The position numbers were made by a program, and so were the translations under genes. From Yponomeuta sedellus (Eukaryota > Arthropoda > Insecta > Lepidoptera > Yponomeutidae), in NCBI GenBank assembly GCA_934045075.1, contig OW203734.1, positions 4,921,565 to 4,985,564 on the forward strand: a stretch of DNA of 64,000 bases, in the 5' to 3' direction. The notes below the pieces were generated by a model, which searched no databases, had not been told where the DNA came from, and worked only from the letters and a program-made list of their open reading frames with translations. Positions 33,888-45,889 of the stretch are shown piece after piece. Position 1 is the stretch's first letter. Every line of letters starts with the position of its first letter.

Positions 33888-34042
33888 ACAGAACCTATTT
33901 AGAGGCTAAAAATTTCACCCATGCCGGGATTCGAACCCGCAACCTCTGGCTATCCGTGCCAGCGCTCTACCAATTGAGCCTCTAAATAGGTTTTTAAATT
34001 TGTTCCTTAGCACGGGTTAGTGCATTAAAATAAAAATAGTAT
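33888..34042 (-). repeat. tRNA-derived SINE (family A) with inverted ends
   Basis: A minus-strand tRNA-like core (33915-33980, B box at 33930) lies between cctatttagaggc and gcctctaaatagg. A plus-strand tail, 'gcacgggttagtgcatta', follows. A 9-bp duplication aataactgt is at 33879-33887 and 34043-34051. Confidence 0.75.
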
Positions 34043-34051
34043 AATAACTGT

Positions 34052-34552
34052 GTAGTACAAGTGGCCGCATTATTACCAAAAGTAATTTCTTCTAGACAAC
34101 CATTGACGGAAAAGAAGAAACGGAAACTGAATGACGGGTAGTCAGTATGATGACGATGATTGTTTTTATGTTGTAACGTTGCCCGATTAGCAAAGGGCAT
34201 TGGCAACTCAAATCGACCAAATAGAGGCGTGCGTGCATGCTACGACTTATGAATGTTGATGAAGCAAAAGACGTCTATCAGGATCGTGGCAAGTGGCAAA
34301 CTCCTGTCTCTGCCTACTCCACCACGATGCAGGCGTGAGTTTATGTAATCTATAGAATGGACGTTGCCTAATTTTATTCATATTTATTTTAGAATGGAAG
34401 TACTTTAAAGGTGCAACTACTTCACTCCAAACAAATTAGGTCATGATTTTTGATCTAAATCTTTCGCAAGCACTTCACATTATTATATAATTTAATCCGG
34501 TTTCATATTAACAAGGTCAAAATATGTGGATTATGATGATAACTTCTAAACA
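34052..34552. other. Unassigned, with an RTE-like 3' end
   Basis: 34228-34345 is a degraded plus-strand copy of the RTE-like LINE 3' end (gcgtgcgtgcatgc and gatcgtggcaagtggca blocks). The remainder is unassigned. Confidence 0.5.
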
Positions 34553-34624
34553 CCTATTTAGAGGCTAAAAATTCCACCCATGCCGGGTCTCGAACCCGCG
34601 ATCTCTGGCTAACCGTGCGCGTGA
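34553..34624 (-). repeat. SINE family A, truncated
   Basis: Begins cctatttagaggctaaaa, contains 'gccgggtctcgaacccgc' and stops in 'ctaaccgtgcg', where repeat C begins. Confidence 0.7.
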
Positions 34625-35670
34625 TGATAACTTCTCTGACAATAAGGCCCGCCACTGTCCAGTACTTTTTTTTTTTCACCCAGGAGAAACCCCAATTACG
34701 GGTACCACCGGCTCGGGGGAGCACAGTGGTTATGTCGGACTCCCCGCCCTGAAAAGGGCGGTATACCGACTAAAACTCCTGGAGTGTTCCACCGCACCGC
34801 AAAGGACGGGGCCACGGGGACGCTTACGCACACTTCCGCGACCCCGTCTGCGGGTGCCCTTTCGGGCACTCGCATCGGACCGAACGACGGGGCGAGAGAA
34901 CGCCGTATCTCTTCGTTGGAGCGCATAGTGGCCAAGTGCGAACCCCTTGGCCACCATACGCCCCAACGCGCCGACCCCTCCATCCCATTGCTGTGTGGTC
35001 CAATGGGATTAGAGGAGGGCGGCGCACCTCCTCGTTGAGGCGCATGGGGGCCAATGTTCTGTTGGCCCCCACACGCCCCAGACGCGAGGCTCGTCACGTT
35101 GCCCACCAGCACTTCTCTGAAAGCAGAGAAGGCGGTAAGCGACCGCTCGGGCCCCCTCCGTGCCAGAAGGCACCCTCGGAACACGCAAGGGCGCCTTCCG
35201 GCCCGCCGTGATGGAGGCGGAGGGTCCCCCGACCCTCCGCGTCCCGGCGGCCACTCTGGTCCGACTGGTACGAGGCGCGCGCGCTTTCGCGCAGCGGCGC
35301 CCCCCCCCAGTCGGTCCTTCAATCGGTTGGTCGCCTGGGTCCCGCTCCACAAAGTGAAACAGGGCCCACGCGACCCCTCCCGCCAGATTATTCGCCGTTA
35401 GCCAGTAAGATCCGACAAGAAGAAGTTACTGACTAACGCTCAGGGTGCACCGACCCCACCACTTGCCCCTCCATCTGGTTCATGGAATCAGATGGAACGG
35501 AAAGCGGAGGGGTACACGTGAAGGTTATCTGGCATCGCACCCCGCCACTGTCCAGTCTTACACCAACCCGGATTTGGCAATCATGGTGGAGTATGCCTAA
35601 ACTTCCTGCGATGCAGGAAGAGACCTGTGCCCCAGCAATGGGGATACACAAGAGTTGATATCGATCGATC
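34625..35670 (-). repeat. Repeat family C copy split by the GC-rich element
   Basis: The left part is 34625-34663 (cttctctgac, ggcccgccactgtcc) and the right part is 35557-35670 (accaacccgg through 'gggatacacaagagttgata'). They are contiguous in the family and are separated here only by the 34664-35540 insertion and its duplicated target. Confidence 0.85.
34664..35540 (-). mobile_element. GC-rich poly(A)-tailed retroelement, copy 2
   Basis: The reverse-oriented counterpart of 29287-30357, with a poly(T) at 34666-34676. It is bounded by perfect 16-bp duplications cccgccactgtccagt (34648-34663 and 35541-35556), inside a repeat C copy. It has one unit where copy 1 has two tandem 171-bp units, and lacks 24 bp present near 30128-30152 in copy 1. 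The frame closing at 34696 corresponds to that closing at 30328 in copy 1. Confidence 0.88.
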
Positions 35671-36660
35671 GATGTTGGTGAAACCCATGACAAAAGCAAC
35701 GAAATGTTTCTTTTAGCACTTACGTGTTTTTCTAGAAGTCGGTTTTTTTATAAAAAAAAGTTTGGTTTTCATAAGCCTCATCAGTCGTGCAACTTGGGAT
35801 CCCAAATGAGACATACATTCCGAAATTTCCGCCCGAACAAATAGGAAATTATAAAAAGCACGAAACGAAAAACTATCTTTCTGATGAAACCCTTTTGCCT
35901 CTTAATTTTAAGGCGACAAGGTCCGTTATCGCTTGCCATGTTCTCCCGTGTTGTGGTAAGGTCTTATACACATGTGCCAGCTTGTGAATAATAGTTCCAT
36001 CCGCTCGGGATGCCTAGCATGACACGATATTGCAGATCATCCGATGTGACTAGAAAAATCGGGTAAGCGCGAGGCAGACCCGCGCACAGGAGGTACCGTT
36101 TTTCATTTAATTCCTTAGCGTTGGTCCAAGTCACATTGAGCCGGTTATTAAATGATGTCTTCATGAAATCCTGCAAGCTGCACTGTGGCGTTTTAAGGCA
36201 GCCATAGAAATGAGATCTTGTTAGTGCAGATCCCCCTCCATGAATGTCATCTTTGAATGTTTTCCGTAGTAAGTTATTCACAATGACCAAGAGAACTTCT
36301 GATTTTTGTTACACCCTGTATAGGGACTGTTATTGTCACATCAAGTGTGTTTGTTATATTGGGTTACCGTTTTTGTGATAGAGCGTTAAAACCAAACCAA
36401 AAAACGTTAATAAATTACGATTCTCGTAAATACATGTAATAATATTTTTTAAATCGAAATCGTAACGTAATGTAAATGCCAAAAGAAATCGTATAATGAA
36501 CCTCTGTTGCCGAACTGGTTAGAACCTGTTGGATAAAGTTTGATAGATAATAAAATTAAAGCACCATAGACAAAATTTATCAAAAACATATTTATTAAAA
36601 TAACTATAATATTTATTAGATTACCATAGGGACACCAAGGCCGACGTATCAGTACGGTCC
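35671..36660. other. Unassigned; one unrecognised open frame
   Basis: A 108-codon minus-strand frame (35964-36290) contains words such as SFNNRLNVTWTNAKELNEKRY. I do not recognise it and could not place splice sites, so it is not called a gene. The rest is AT-rich. Confidence 0.35.
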
Positions 36661-36662
36661 TG

Positions 36663-36823
36663 TTCATTTGAACCCTCAGATACGGAACCCTAAAAATAAA
36701 GAAACACATTCGTGCTAGGGGGATCTCTGGGATTCTTCTTTTCGTGTCAGCGATTCATTTGAACCCTCAGATACGGAACCCTAAAAATAAAGAAACACAT
36801 TCGTGCTAGGGGGATCTCTGGGA
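36663..36823. repeat. Perfect 70-bp direct duplication
   Basis: Copies at 36663-36732 and 36754-36823 appear identical and are separated by 21 bp. The unit contains 'cagatacggaaccctaaaaa', resembling the end of the (GTCY)n MITE family. Confidence 0.9.
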
Positions 36824-37215
36824 TAAAATTCTGAGAGCTCTCGACTAAATTGTGTTTAACTTGCGCGGGATGACGGTGGGAGCTCCACTCGACATCTGGC
36901 TCCATACCTTTCGGACTTTTAAACGCTTTTATCACAAAGGCATACAGTCGAATTTGGATTGCCAGAGAGCACTACCATGTGTAATAATCGACTGAAGCGG
37001 ACCGCTTCGTAAAGCTTACCTTTGTAATGCGCTAGAACAATTTGTGGAGAGAATATTCAGAATATTGTCTGAAGGGTTTCGGGAAATTTTATACTCTACT
37101 CCACAGAGTAGAGCAAATAAATAACACCAAAGTAGGTACATGTACAAATGCGAGCTTATTTCTGCGAGAGATTTCTTCCAGCAAACCTTGGGAAGGTGTG
37201 AAATAGGTCTATGGG
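36824..37215. other. Unassigned sequence
   Basis: May be decayed upstream transposon sequence relative to 37216-37482; no motif is readable. Confidence 0.3.
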
Positions 37216-37482
37216 ATTAATTAGCCGCCACCATCTGATTTTACACCGTTGGACTTCTTTCTTTGGGGATATTTAAAAGAAAAAGTGTACGTTAATAAGT
37301 CAAGAACAATTCAAGAGGTGAAGGTTGAGATAATTCGGCACATTAACAACTTTGAACATCAAATATGTTTCAGAGTTGTTGAAAATATAGACTATCGGCT
37401 GGAAGTATGCCAACGAAGCCATGGTGAGCATTTTTATTTCACATATAATTGCCATAGAACCTTTTATAATAATAAAATATAA
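37216..37482 (+). pseudogene. Tc1/mariner-like transposase C-terminal fragment
   Basis: The frame shows PLDFFLWGYLKEKVY, which resembles the conserved block at the third catalytic position of insect mariner-type DDE transposases. A further 60 residues match the usual tail pattern (VENIDYRLEVCQRSHGEHF). The family enzyme cuts and pastes DNA transposons. Only the last quarter is present and no terminal repeats were identified, so it is a relic. Confidence 0.7.
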
Positions 37483-38269
37483 GAAGATAATACTATGAAA
37501 ACTTTTTGTTTTATTTATAACATATTTGCTCGTAAAGTGGTTGTAATTACACCAATTTCAATATCTTAATGTATCTCATTACGTACTTGTGCGATAATGT
37601 AATGTAAAAGGCACGTGTTTTTTTTTTAATAAAGTTTTAAGATACTCCGTCTAAAAATGAACGATACTTTTAAAAATCTTAGCAAAGAGGTTTTATGTCA
37701 AGAAAGTGGTCAATATTTTATGAATAAAATTAACTTTGGGAAATAAAATATAACAAATAAACATTTAATTCTTTAATTTAATTAATTTTGACATTAAATT
37801 ACAACCATTTATCTGTAACAAAAACACAAAAATATTAATTTACTTTATTAGTTGGTAATACTGGCAGTTTTTGTACCTTTGCCTAAAAAAAAAGTTGATG
37901 CGCGCGCATCGCTTATTTGTGGACAAGTAAAAGTAAATCCGCGCAAACCAAAGACGTGGCAGCATGGTCTAAGACCTTAGCCGGTTCCTTGCGGGACGAA
38001 CTAAAAAAAAAAAAAAAAAGTAAATCCGCGCGCTTTTTCTTTTCGATGTATTGTTTTTATTTGAAAATGTCGTCAAGTAGTGATGATAACAAAGTCAGAG
38101 TTTTATTAATTTCCTCGTAGATATGTTATAAAACGTCGTATGACATACGTGCGCTTTGAAAATTACAGCCTCTGCTTCCTTATAGCCCTAACCGATGGCT
38201 CGGGCTAGTAATATCGCCTCGGCTGTAATTTTCAACTTACCGCACTTATATCATAATGTACTATTAGAA
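37483..38269. other. AT-rich sequence, no gene
   Basis: Contains a run of A at 38004-38019. No gene or family repeat recognised. Confidence 0.4.
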
Positions 38270-38460
38270 CTAGCTGACCCAGCGAACTTCGTACCGCCTA
38301 ACAGTCGATTCTTTATTTTTTTTATTTTGCTCTCTGTAAGAACCATCCTCGTACTTCAAGGAATATTGTAAAAAAATAATTTGCGAAATTGGTTCAGCTG
38401 CTCTCGAGATTTGCGCTTACCAACACATTGAGCGATTCATTTTTATATTATACTTACATA
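38270..38460 (+). repeat. Dispersed repeat D, second copy
   Basis: Matches 31623-31806 from 'ctagctgacccagcgaac' to the ttttatattata end. Confidence 0.75.
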
Positions 38461-38682
38461 GATTAACATCGTTGTTAACGTGCATTATATACTACGCTGC
38501 ACCCTAGCATATGTAATACGCCGCACCTTAGCATAAGACGAACTCGTAAGACGAACAGGCACTGACTGAAAATCAGCGCTTTAGGCGAAAGCCCTGAGCA
38601 CAATACTAAGACAGAAGCTGCCTTTTACAGCAACAGCGACACAACATAACTTTCGTGAATAAAACATTTTTTTTACTTTTTT

Positions 38683-39160
38683 TAGGGTTCCGTACCTCAA
38701 AAGGAAAAAACGGAACCCTTATAGGATCACTTTGTTGTCCGTCTGTCCGTCCGTCCGTCCGTCTGTCAAGACCCTTTTTCTCAGGAACGCGTGGAGGTAT
38801 GAAGCTGAAATTTATATCAATTACTCAGGTCTACTGTCCCTTGAAGCTGTGAAAAAATCAAACTTCTAAGCCAACGCAATCAAAAGATACAGCCGTTTAT
38901 GCCGCAAATTTTCGACACTTGCAAGGGAATCAAACCTACAGGGTGCTTCCCGTGAACTCAGAATCTTGAAATTTGGTACGAAGCAACGTCTTATAGCATA
39001 GATAAAGGAAAAATTACGAAAACCATAAATTTTTAGTTACATCTCATAATATATATTTTTTTAATAATTTTAAACTTACTACCCATTTCCTCATAAACGC
39101 GTAGAGGTATTAAATTGAAATTCATACCAAATACTCAGGTCTATAATACAGGTTTGTACG
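38683..39160 (-). mobile_element. MITE with (GTCY)n microsatellite, copy 1
   Basis: Begins 'agggttccgtacctcaaaag', carries about seven GTCY units (38737-38766) and runs through 'gcgtggaggtatgaagctg' to 'caggtttgtacggaac'. It appears about 99 percent identical, in opposite orientation, to 43743-44256. Lepidopteran MITEs with hitch-hiking (GTCY)n tracts are an established class. No coding capacity. Confidence 0.85.
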
Positions 39161-39497
39161 GAACGGTTTGTACGGAGGTTTGTATAGATTGTATATTGAA
39201 ATAAATGTGTGTTTCTCCGATTCACTAAGGTTTGCTGGAAGAAATCTCTTTCAGAGTTAAGCTCGCCTTTGTACATGACATTTCTTATGTAATGTCTTGT
39301 TAAATGTTTCGTGTGAAATTATTCAATTTATTTCAACGTAAAGAATTTACATTCTGTTTGCTGAATGTCAAAGTACAATGTAACATGAAAGTGAAAGCCG
39401 CTGCCTTCGGGCTGTAGTGTAGTGGAGAAAAAGGCAGCGGGAAAAAAAACTCCACTCTGACCATCTTTTCTGAAGTCCTCTTAAATCTAATACAATA

Positions 39498-39498
<1 letters not shown>
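39161..39498. repeat. Dispersed repeat F copy
   Basis: 39330-39480 matches the reverse of 21828-22110 without the MITE found there: gtaaagaatttacattctg, gccgctgccttcggg and gtggagaaaaaggcagcgg blocks. Confidence 0.65.

Positions 39499-39579
<81 letters not shown>
39499..39579. repeat. (AAT)n microsatellite, left flank of the Dong-like LINE
   Basis: About 27 pure units, ending at the C-run that opens the LINE. The array resumes at 44527 beyond the LINE's 3' end. Confidence 0.95.
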
Positions 39580-39581
<2 letters not shown>

Positions 39582-39742
39582 CCCCCCAGGGGACCACCTT
39601 GTCGTGGTGGGGGGGCTTACGGGAGGGAGGAACCATAACTGTTCATAACATATAGAAATACCCTCTACGGGAGAATAAAACTGGCTCTACATCATCCAGA
39701 GCTACCCTTCCCAAACTAAGGTCCCCAACTCCAAATTCAAAG
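39580..39742 (+). other. 5' untranslated region of the Dong-like LINE with strong hairpin
   Basis: Right at the array junction, CCCCCCC (39580-39586) can pair with GGGGGGG at about 39609-39615, enclosing a CCAC/GTGG hairpin with loop cttgtc. R2-group and some other LINEs begin with HDV-like ribozymes, and this fold is at the right place. The full pseudoknot was not demonstrated. Confidence 0.4.
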
Positions 39743-42700
39743 ATGAATGCGGTACCTAAAGAGATAATACCCCAGGAGGGTACCAGCAATGCTGGAGAAT
39801 CCCTCTCCGAGCTTAGCTCGGGCTGCTCCTCGTACTCTGGGGGGAGCAAAGGACCGCTACCTCAATTGAGGACGACTGCGTCTAATGACGCTAATCAATC
39901 ACAGAGATATTCACTGCGACCCCGTCAGGGAGGTGGCCAAGTGACACTCAAGCCCAGCAGTGGCACCATTTGCGGTGGGGAGTTGAATGTGCAAGCGCTA
40001 GAGATTCATCCCCCATCCCCATCACATCCATCGCCGCGAAGTCTATTCTCTTATGAGAGCAATTCCTCACGTAATAGCTACTCGAGGCAGACATCGCCCA
40101 TCTCGCTACCGTCATCACCTACAACCAGCCCATTAGAAAATGTTGTACAGGAGGCAGTCGCCGATATTCCTGCACCCACTGTTGATAGGAAACGCATGAG
40201 ACTCAAATGGACTGAGGAAATAAACAGATCCGTATGGCGTGCATACCTGATTGCCTCTTCGCTAGAGCAAAACTCAAAAAAATATTTACCGGAATTACAC
40301 CGCTTGTTTCTGTTAGAACAGCCGAATGTCAATGTCTCTCGACAAAGAGTGGGAGATCAAAAAAGAGCTATAATCAGAAACAAACTTCTTACACAAAAGG
40401 TCCAAGACGAAATAAGACTAGAAGTGTCTTTATTGTTACGCAATCACTCACAGCTAAATGAAACAAGTCTCACACATGAATCACAAGAAAACTCTTCTAC
40501 ACAGACAAACAATTCACGGCAAAGGATGTCCTGGAGCAACGAAATAAACGAAACAATAATCTACAATTACTACAAAATTACAAACCTAGAGTCGAACAAA
40601 ACTGCATATAGACCAGCACTACATGCTGCTGTTATAGCCGCAAATCCAAACTATGCACATTTCTCTGAACAACGAATTGCTGATCAGCTGAGAGTGATAA
40701 TCAACAACAAATACATAACTGAAAGTAGGTTACAAGAGATACGTGATCAAGTAACTATTGAACTACACACCCACGCTAATACTACATCACGACATAATAC
40801 GCCACATACAGAATCATACTCCGTAACTCAATCACATTTGACTGATCAACACGGTTCAGAGAGAGAGCCATCTATTGATATGGAGAACGGAGATTTAACG
40901 ACGCGAGTACAAAATTCAACCCACCAGGCAATATGGCCACAAGATATTGTAGCGATAATAGAGGAAGAATTTTTGAAGGCACTAGAAGTATTTAAAGACG
41001 TCGATCCGTCATCAAGACCCTACATACCAAAGCAGAAACCATCTAAAAAATTCGCCACTACTGTACATACGATGAACTCTGAAATACTGCCTAAATACTT
41101 AACTGAATCAACTGATTTTGTAACGATGCAAACCATGATATATTGTGCAGCTTACGCAGTAGTTACTTATAATAGAGGCAAAATAAAACACGCGCAAAGA
41201 AATCCGAATAACACCCATACCCCAGCATGGCAGACACGTCTAGAAAAAAGAATAGAAGACCTACGAGTTAAAATAGGACGGATAACCCACTACATGAGAG
41301 GTAATGCCAGTGCTACGCTTCAGCATCACGTAGATTTGATAAAGCTTCGATACAAGATACACTCCCAGCATGAACCTGATAACACCGATTTATCGCACTT
41401 TCTTGATGCGCTCAAACAAAAACTTAATGCATTATCCAGTCGCCTACGTAGGTACAAATTAACAACACAAAGAAAGACTCAAAATAAATTGTTTTCAACT
41501 AATGAAAAACAATTCTACCGGACTCTTCTCAGGGAAAACTCTAAGAATACAGCAGAAATACACAGTGAAATACCAACATCAGATGCACTTCATAAGTTCT
41601 GGTCTAATATTTGGTCAAACCCAGTCGAGCATTCAAATTCCAACTGGATGGCCCAGGATAAGAAAACACTTGAAAATGTACCGGAAATGAAGTTTGAAGA
41701 GGTGAGCCTGGATATATTTAAAATAGTCATAGCCAAAACTCACAACTGGAAAGCCACCGGCTCAGACAAAATTCATAATTACTGGTACAAAAAATTTACG
41801 AGCACACACCCAAACTTACTCTCGCATATCAACCAATTTATACAAAACCCTGAAATCATGCCATCCTACATTACACAAGGAACCACGTTTATGCTACCGA
41901 AAGTCCTCAGCGACACAAAAAACCCAGCTAAATACCGACCAATAACTTGCCTTCAAAATATTTATAAAATCATAACATCATACATATGTCAACTGATCTA
42001 TACACACACTGACAACAACGATCTTCTGGCAGAACAACAAAAGGGCTGTCGCAAATTTAGTCAGGGCTGTAAAGAACAACTGACCATCGACGCTATAGCC
42101 TCCAAACAAGCTTTCCGAAAGAAACGAAATATATATACTATGTATATAGATTACAAGAAAGCGTTTGACTCGGTGCCTCACACATGGCTCATCTATGTCT
42201 TAAAACACTACAAAGTGCACCCTACAATCACCAGATTCTTAACATCTACCATGCAGAACTGGAACACCGTACTCAAGTGTCACAGCAACAGCTCTTTAGT
42301 AGAAACAGACAGCATTCATATCCGCCGAGGAATATTCCAAGGCGACTCACTTAGTCCTCTTTGGTTTTGCCTAGCTCTCAACCCGCTTTCTAATCTATAA
42401 AATGACACGAAAAAAGGATTTAACATCAAATATGACGACACTCAACACACACTTTCACATCTGCTATATATGGATGACATAAAACTTTATGGCAAAAACT
42501 TAGGCGAAATACATCAGCTGGCAGATTTGACTCAACAGTTTTCAACTGATATTAAAATGGAGTTTGGTATTGATAAGTGTAAAATACAATCAATACATAG
42601 GGGCAGAGTAGAGGAAAACTCGTACAAACTGAATGACTGCGAACAAATAGACCCAGTAGATAGTGACATTGGGTACAAATACTTAGGATATTATCAAACA

Positions 42701-44446
42701 CAATTGATACACCAAAAAGAAACAAAAACGACAGTAACGAAAAAATTCAGAGAACGACTACGCCATATACTAAATTCAAAACTGAACGCACGAAATACGA
42801 TAAAAGCTATAAATACATTTGCCATACCAATACTAACATACTCGTTCGGAATCATCAACTGGTCACAATCAGATTTGATTAAACATCAACGCATCGTTAA
42901 CACCATGATGACAAAACACAGAAAACACCACCCACGCTCATGCGTTCAAAGACTTACCCTACCAAAAGTTGAAGGAGGAAGAGGAATTATTGACATTGTA
43001 AACCTTCACAATAAACAAATTACTACGCTTAGATCATTTTTCCAGTCACGAGCACTAAATTCAACCTTACATAATGCTGTTGTAAGGGCAGACATTCAAC
43101 ATTCCCCGCTCAACTTGAGAGATCACCAAACACAGAAAAATCAGTCCATTACAACAATACAATGTAAAATTGACACCTGGACACAAAAAACCCTTCACGG
43201 CAGACATCGGCTTGACTTGAGCAACCCTAACGTCGACAAAATTGCATCGAACGCTTGGCTCAAGAGAGGCGAGTTGTTCCCGGAAACTGAAGGGTTCATG
43301 ATAGCCATACAGGACCAGGTCATAGAAACGCGGAACTATAAAAAGCACGTCATCCACGACACAACACTTACAAGCGACATGTGCCGTCACTGTCACCGCA
43401 GCTCTGAAACCATACAACATATTACAGGAGCATGCTCATCAATCACACAGACAGACTATAAACATCGCCATGACCAGGTCGCATCTATCATACATCAATA
43501 CCTCGCGTTCAAGCATAAACTCATCCCGCAAAGAACAGCGTACTACAAATATGCGCCGCAGACTGTGTTAGACTCAGCAAACTACAAACTTTACTGGGAC
43601 AGAACCATCATCACTGACAAAACCATACATAACAACAGACCAGACATAACACTACACGACAAAAACAACAAAACGGTTTACTTAATAGACATTGCTATAC
43701 CAAATACACATAATCTTACATCGACACATACACAAAAAACCGGCCAAGTGCGAGTCAGACTCGTGCACCGAGGGTTCCGTACAAACCTGTATTATAGACC
43801 TGAGTATTTGGTATGAATTTCAATTTAATACCTCTACGCGTTTATGAGGAAATGGGTTGTAAGTTTAAAATTATTAAAAAAATATATATTATGAGATATA
43901 ACTAAAAATTTATGGTTTTCGTAATTTTTCCTTTATCTATGCTATAAGACGTTGCTTCGTACCAAATTTCAAGATTCTGAGTTCACGGGAAGCACCCTGT
44001 AGGTTTTGATTCCCTTGCAAGTGTCGAAAATTTGCGGCATAAACGGCTGTATCTTTTGATTGCGTTGGCTTAGAAGTTTGATTTTTTCACAGCTTCAAGG
44101 GACAGTAGACCTGAGTAATTGATATAAATTTCAGCTTCATACCTTCACGCGTTCCTGAGAAAAAGGGTCTTGACAGACGGACGGACGGACAGACGGACAA
44201 CAAAGTGATCCTATAAGGGTTCCGATTTTTCCTTTTGAGGTACGGAACCCTAAAAATCACAAAATACACTGATCTTGCCATAGAAATAAAAACACAATGG
44301 CAAGTGCAAATCGTCAAAACGATTCCAATAATCATTTCTTCTACAGGAGTCATACCTTATACTTTGCATACTAGCCTCAAAGCAACTATATTAAACACTT
44401 GTCGTATCGTCCAAAAGTTCTTCGGCAAAGTGAACGAACTCTAAAT
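39743..44446 (+). pseudogene. Dong/R4-like LINE polyprotein (RT plus restriction-like endonuclease), two lesions
   Basis: One frame from ATG 39743, broken by TAA at 42398-42400 but continuing in the same frame to 43740. A MITE interrupts it there, and the C-terminal end resumes at about 44263-44446. The N-terminus (to about 130) is Ser/Pro-rich. Two similar basic helical segments follow (KWTEEINRSVWRAYLI and SWSNEINETIIYNYYKI), which I read as Myb-like DNA-binding repeats. The reverse transcriptase has YRPITCLQ, MYIDYKKAFDSVPH, IFQGDSLSPLWF and YMDD. The C-terminus has a CCHC knuckle (CRHC...H...C) and the restriction-like endonuclease RPDITL...YLIDIAIP. The last block, KYTDLAIEIK, lies beyond the MITE. 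The protein would cut TAA repeats and reverse transcribe there. Confidence 0.88.
43743..44256 (+). mobile_element. MITE with (GTCY)n microsatellite, copy 2, inside the LINE
   Basis: Starts 'accggccaagtgcgagtcag' and ends 'gaggtacggaaccctaaaaa', with RGAC units at 44175-44200. Matching cacaaaa lies at about 43731-43738 and 44257-44264, the likely target duplication. It interrupts the endonuclease coding region of the Dong-like LINE. Confidence 0.85.
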
Positions 44447-44522
44447 AATGGATAATAACTGCACTTGGCTTTGGCCCGTGCCAACTTGTACCTCTGTTAA
44501 AAGAGTAATAACTAAAAGAAAA

Positions 44523-45050
<528 letters not shown>

Positions 45051-45146
45051 AACGAGTGTATTTCTTGTTGCAATACATGGTTTCTTCTTCTCCTTTTTCT
45101 GCATTATGGTTGGAGCAGAAAAAGGATTGCAACCTTTGCAATCAAT

Positions 45147-45202
45147 TTTTGTGCAATAAAGCGTAACAAACAAAATTGTTTCTTACGCTTTATTGCACAA
45201 AA
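45147..45202. repeat. Perfect 20-bp inverted repeat
   Basis: Arms at 45147-45166 and 45183-45202 around a 16-base spacer; each arm contains gtgcaataaagcg or its complement. Confidence 0.9.
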
Positions 45203-45889
45203 GTAAAGATACAAAAAAAACTTTAATATTATTTCGAGACAGTGTTCTCTATCGATCAAATAATAAAATCGAGTGTTATGATAATGTTTCTTGGTGTTTA
45301 ACATTGCATAGTAACCGGTTGGAGATTAAACATGAGCAAGCGAATATATTAGTCTGAAGTAAGTTACGTGGTCCCAAACTTCGAGCATAAATATTTTACT
45401 CCTGTAATGTCGTTTCTTTTCTGCGTATGGTTCAAATGGATTGGCAAAGTTTGAGCAATATCACACGTTTTTGAAAACCATCGGTGCTATTTACAATAAC
45501 ACGATTCTTCTATAGGATTCTCCATATACTAATAATACTATCTGTAGTACACTACGACTAATTGACGTAACTACGAGTATGTGATCGCATCGAGGATACG
45601 TATTTATTCTATCTTTACCATATATGTATATATAATTAATATTTTATATTTAAATACAAGTAAATTATAATATCCACGTTTATTTTTTTTTTTACTAAGT
45701 TGGCCTAACTATAAAGCAATATTTTTATTTTGTTTACACACGTTTATTATTATGTTGACTGTTTTTACAGTTATGTTGAATGTATTTATTATATTGTTTT
45801 ATTTATTACTTTGCAACAGGCCACCGCGCGCTCTAGAGCACTTAGGGCTTTCGGTACTGACTGAAAATGTCATGTCGCCCATTGATGAT
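45203..45889. other. AT-rich sequence, no gene
   Basis: No exon or family repeat recognised. Confidence 0.4.

Noticed and set aside
35964..36290. A missing receptor exon or another host exon
   Set aside because: No hydrophobic helix of the right type, no matching phase or splice sites, and no recognised domain.
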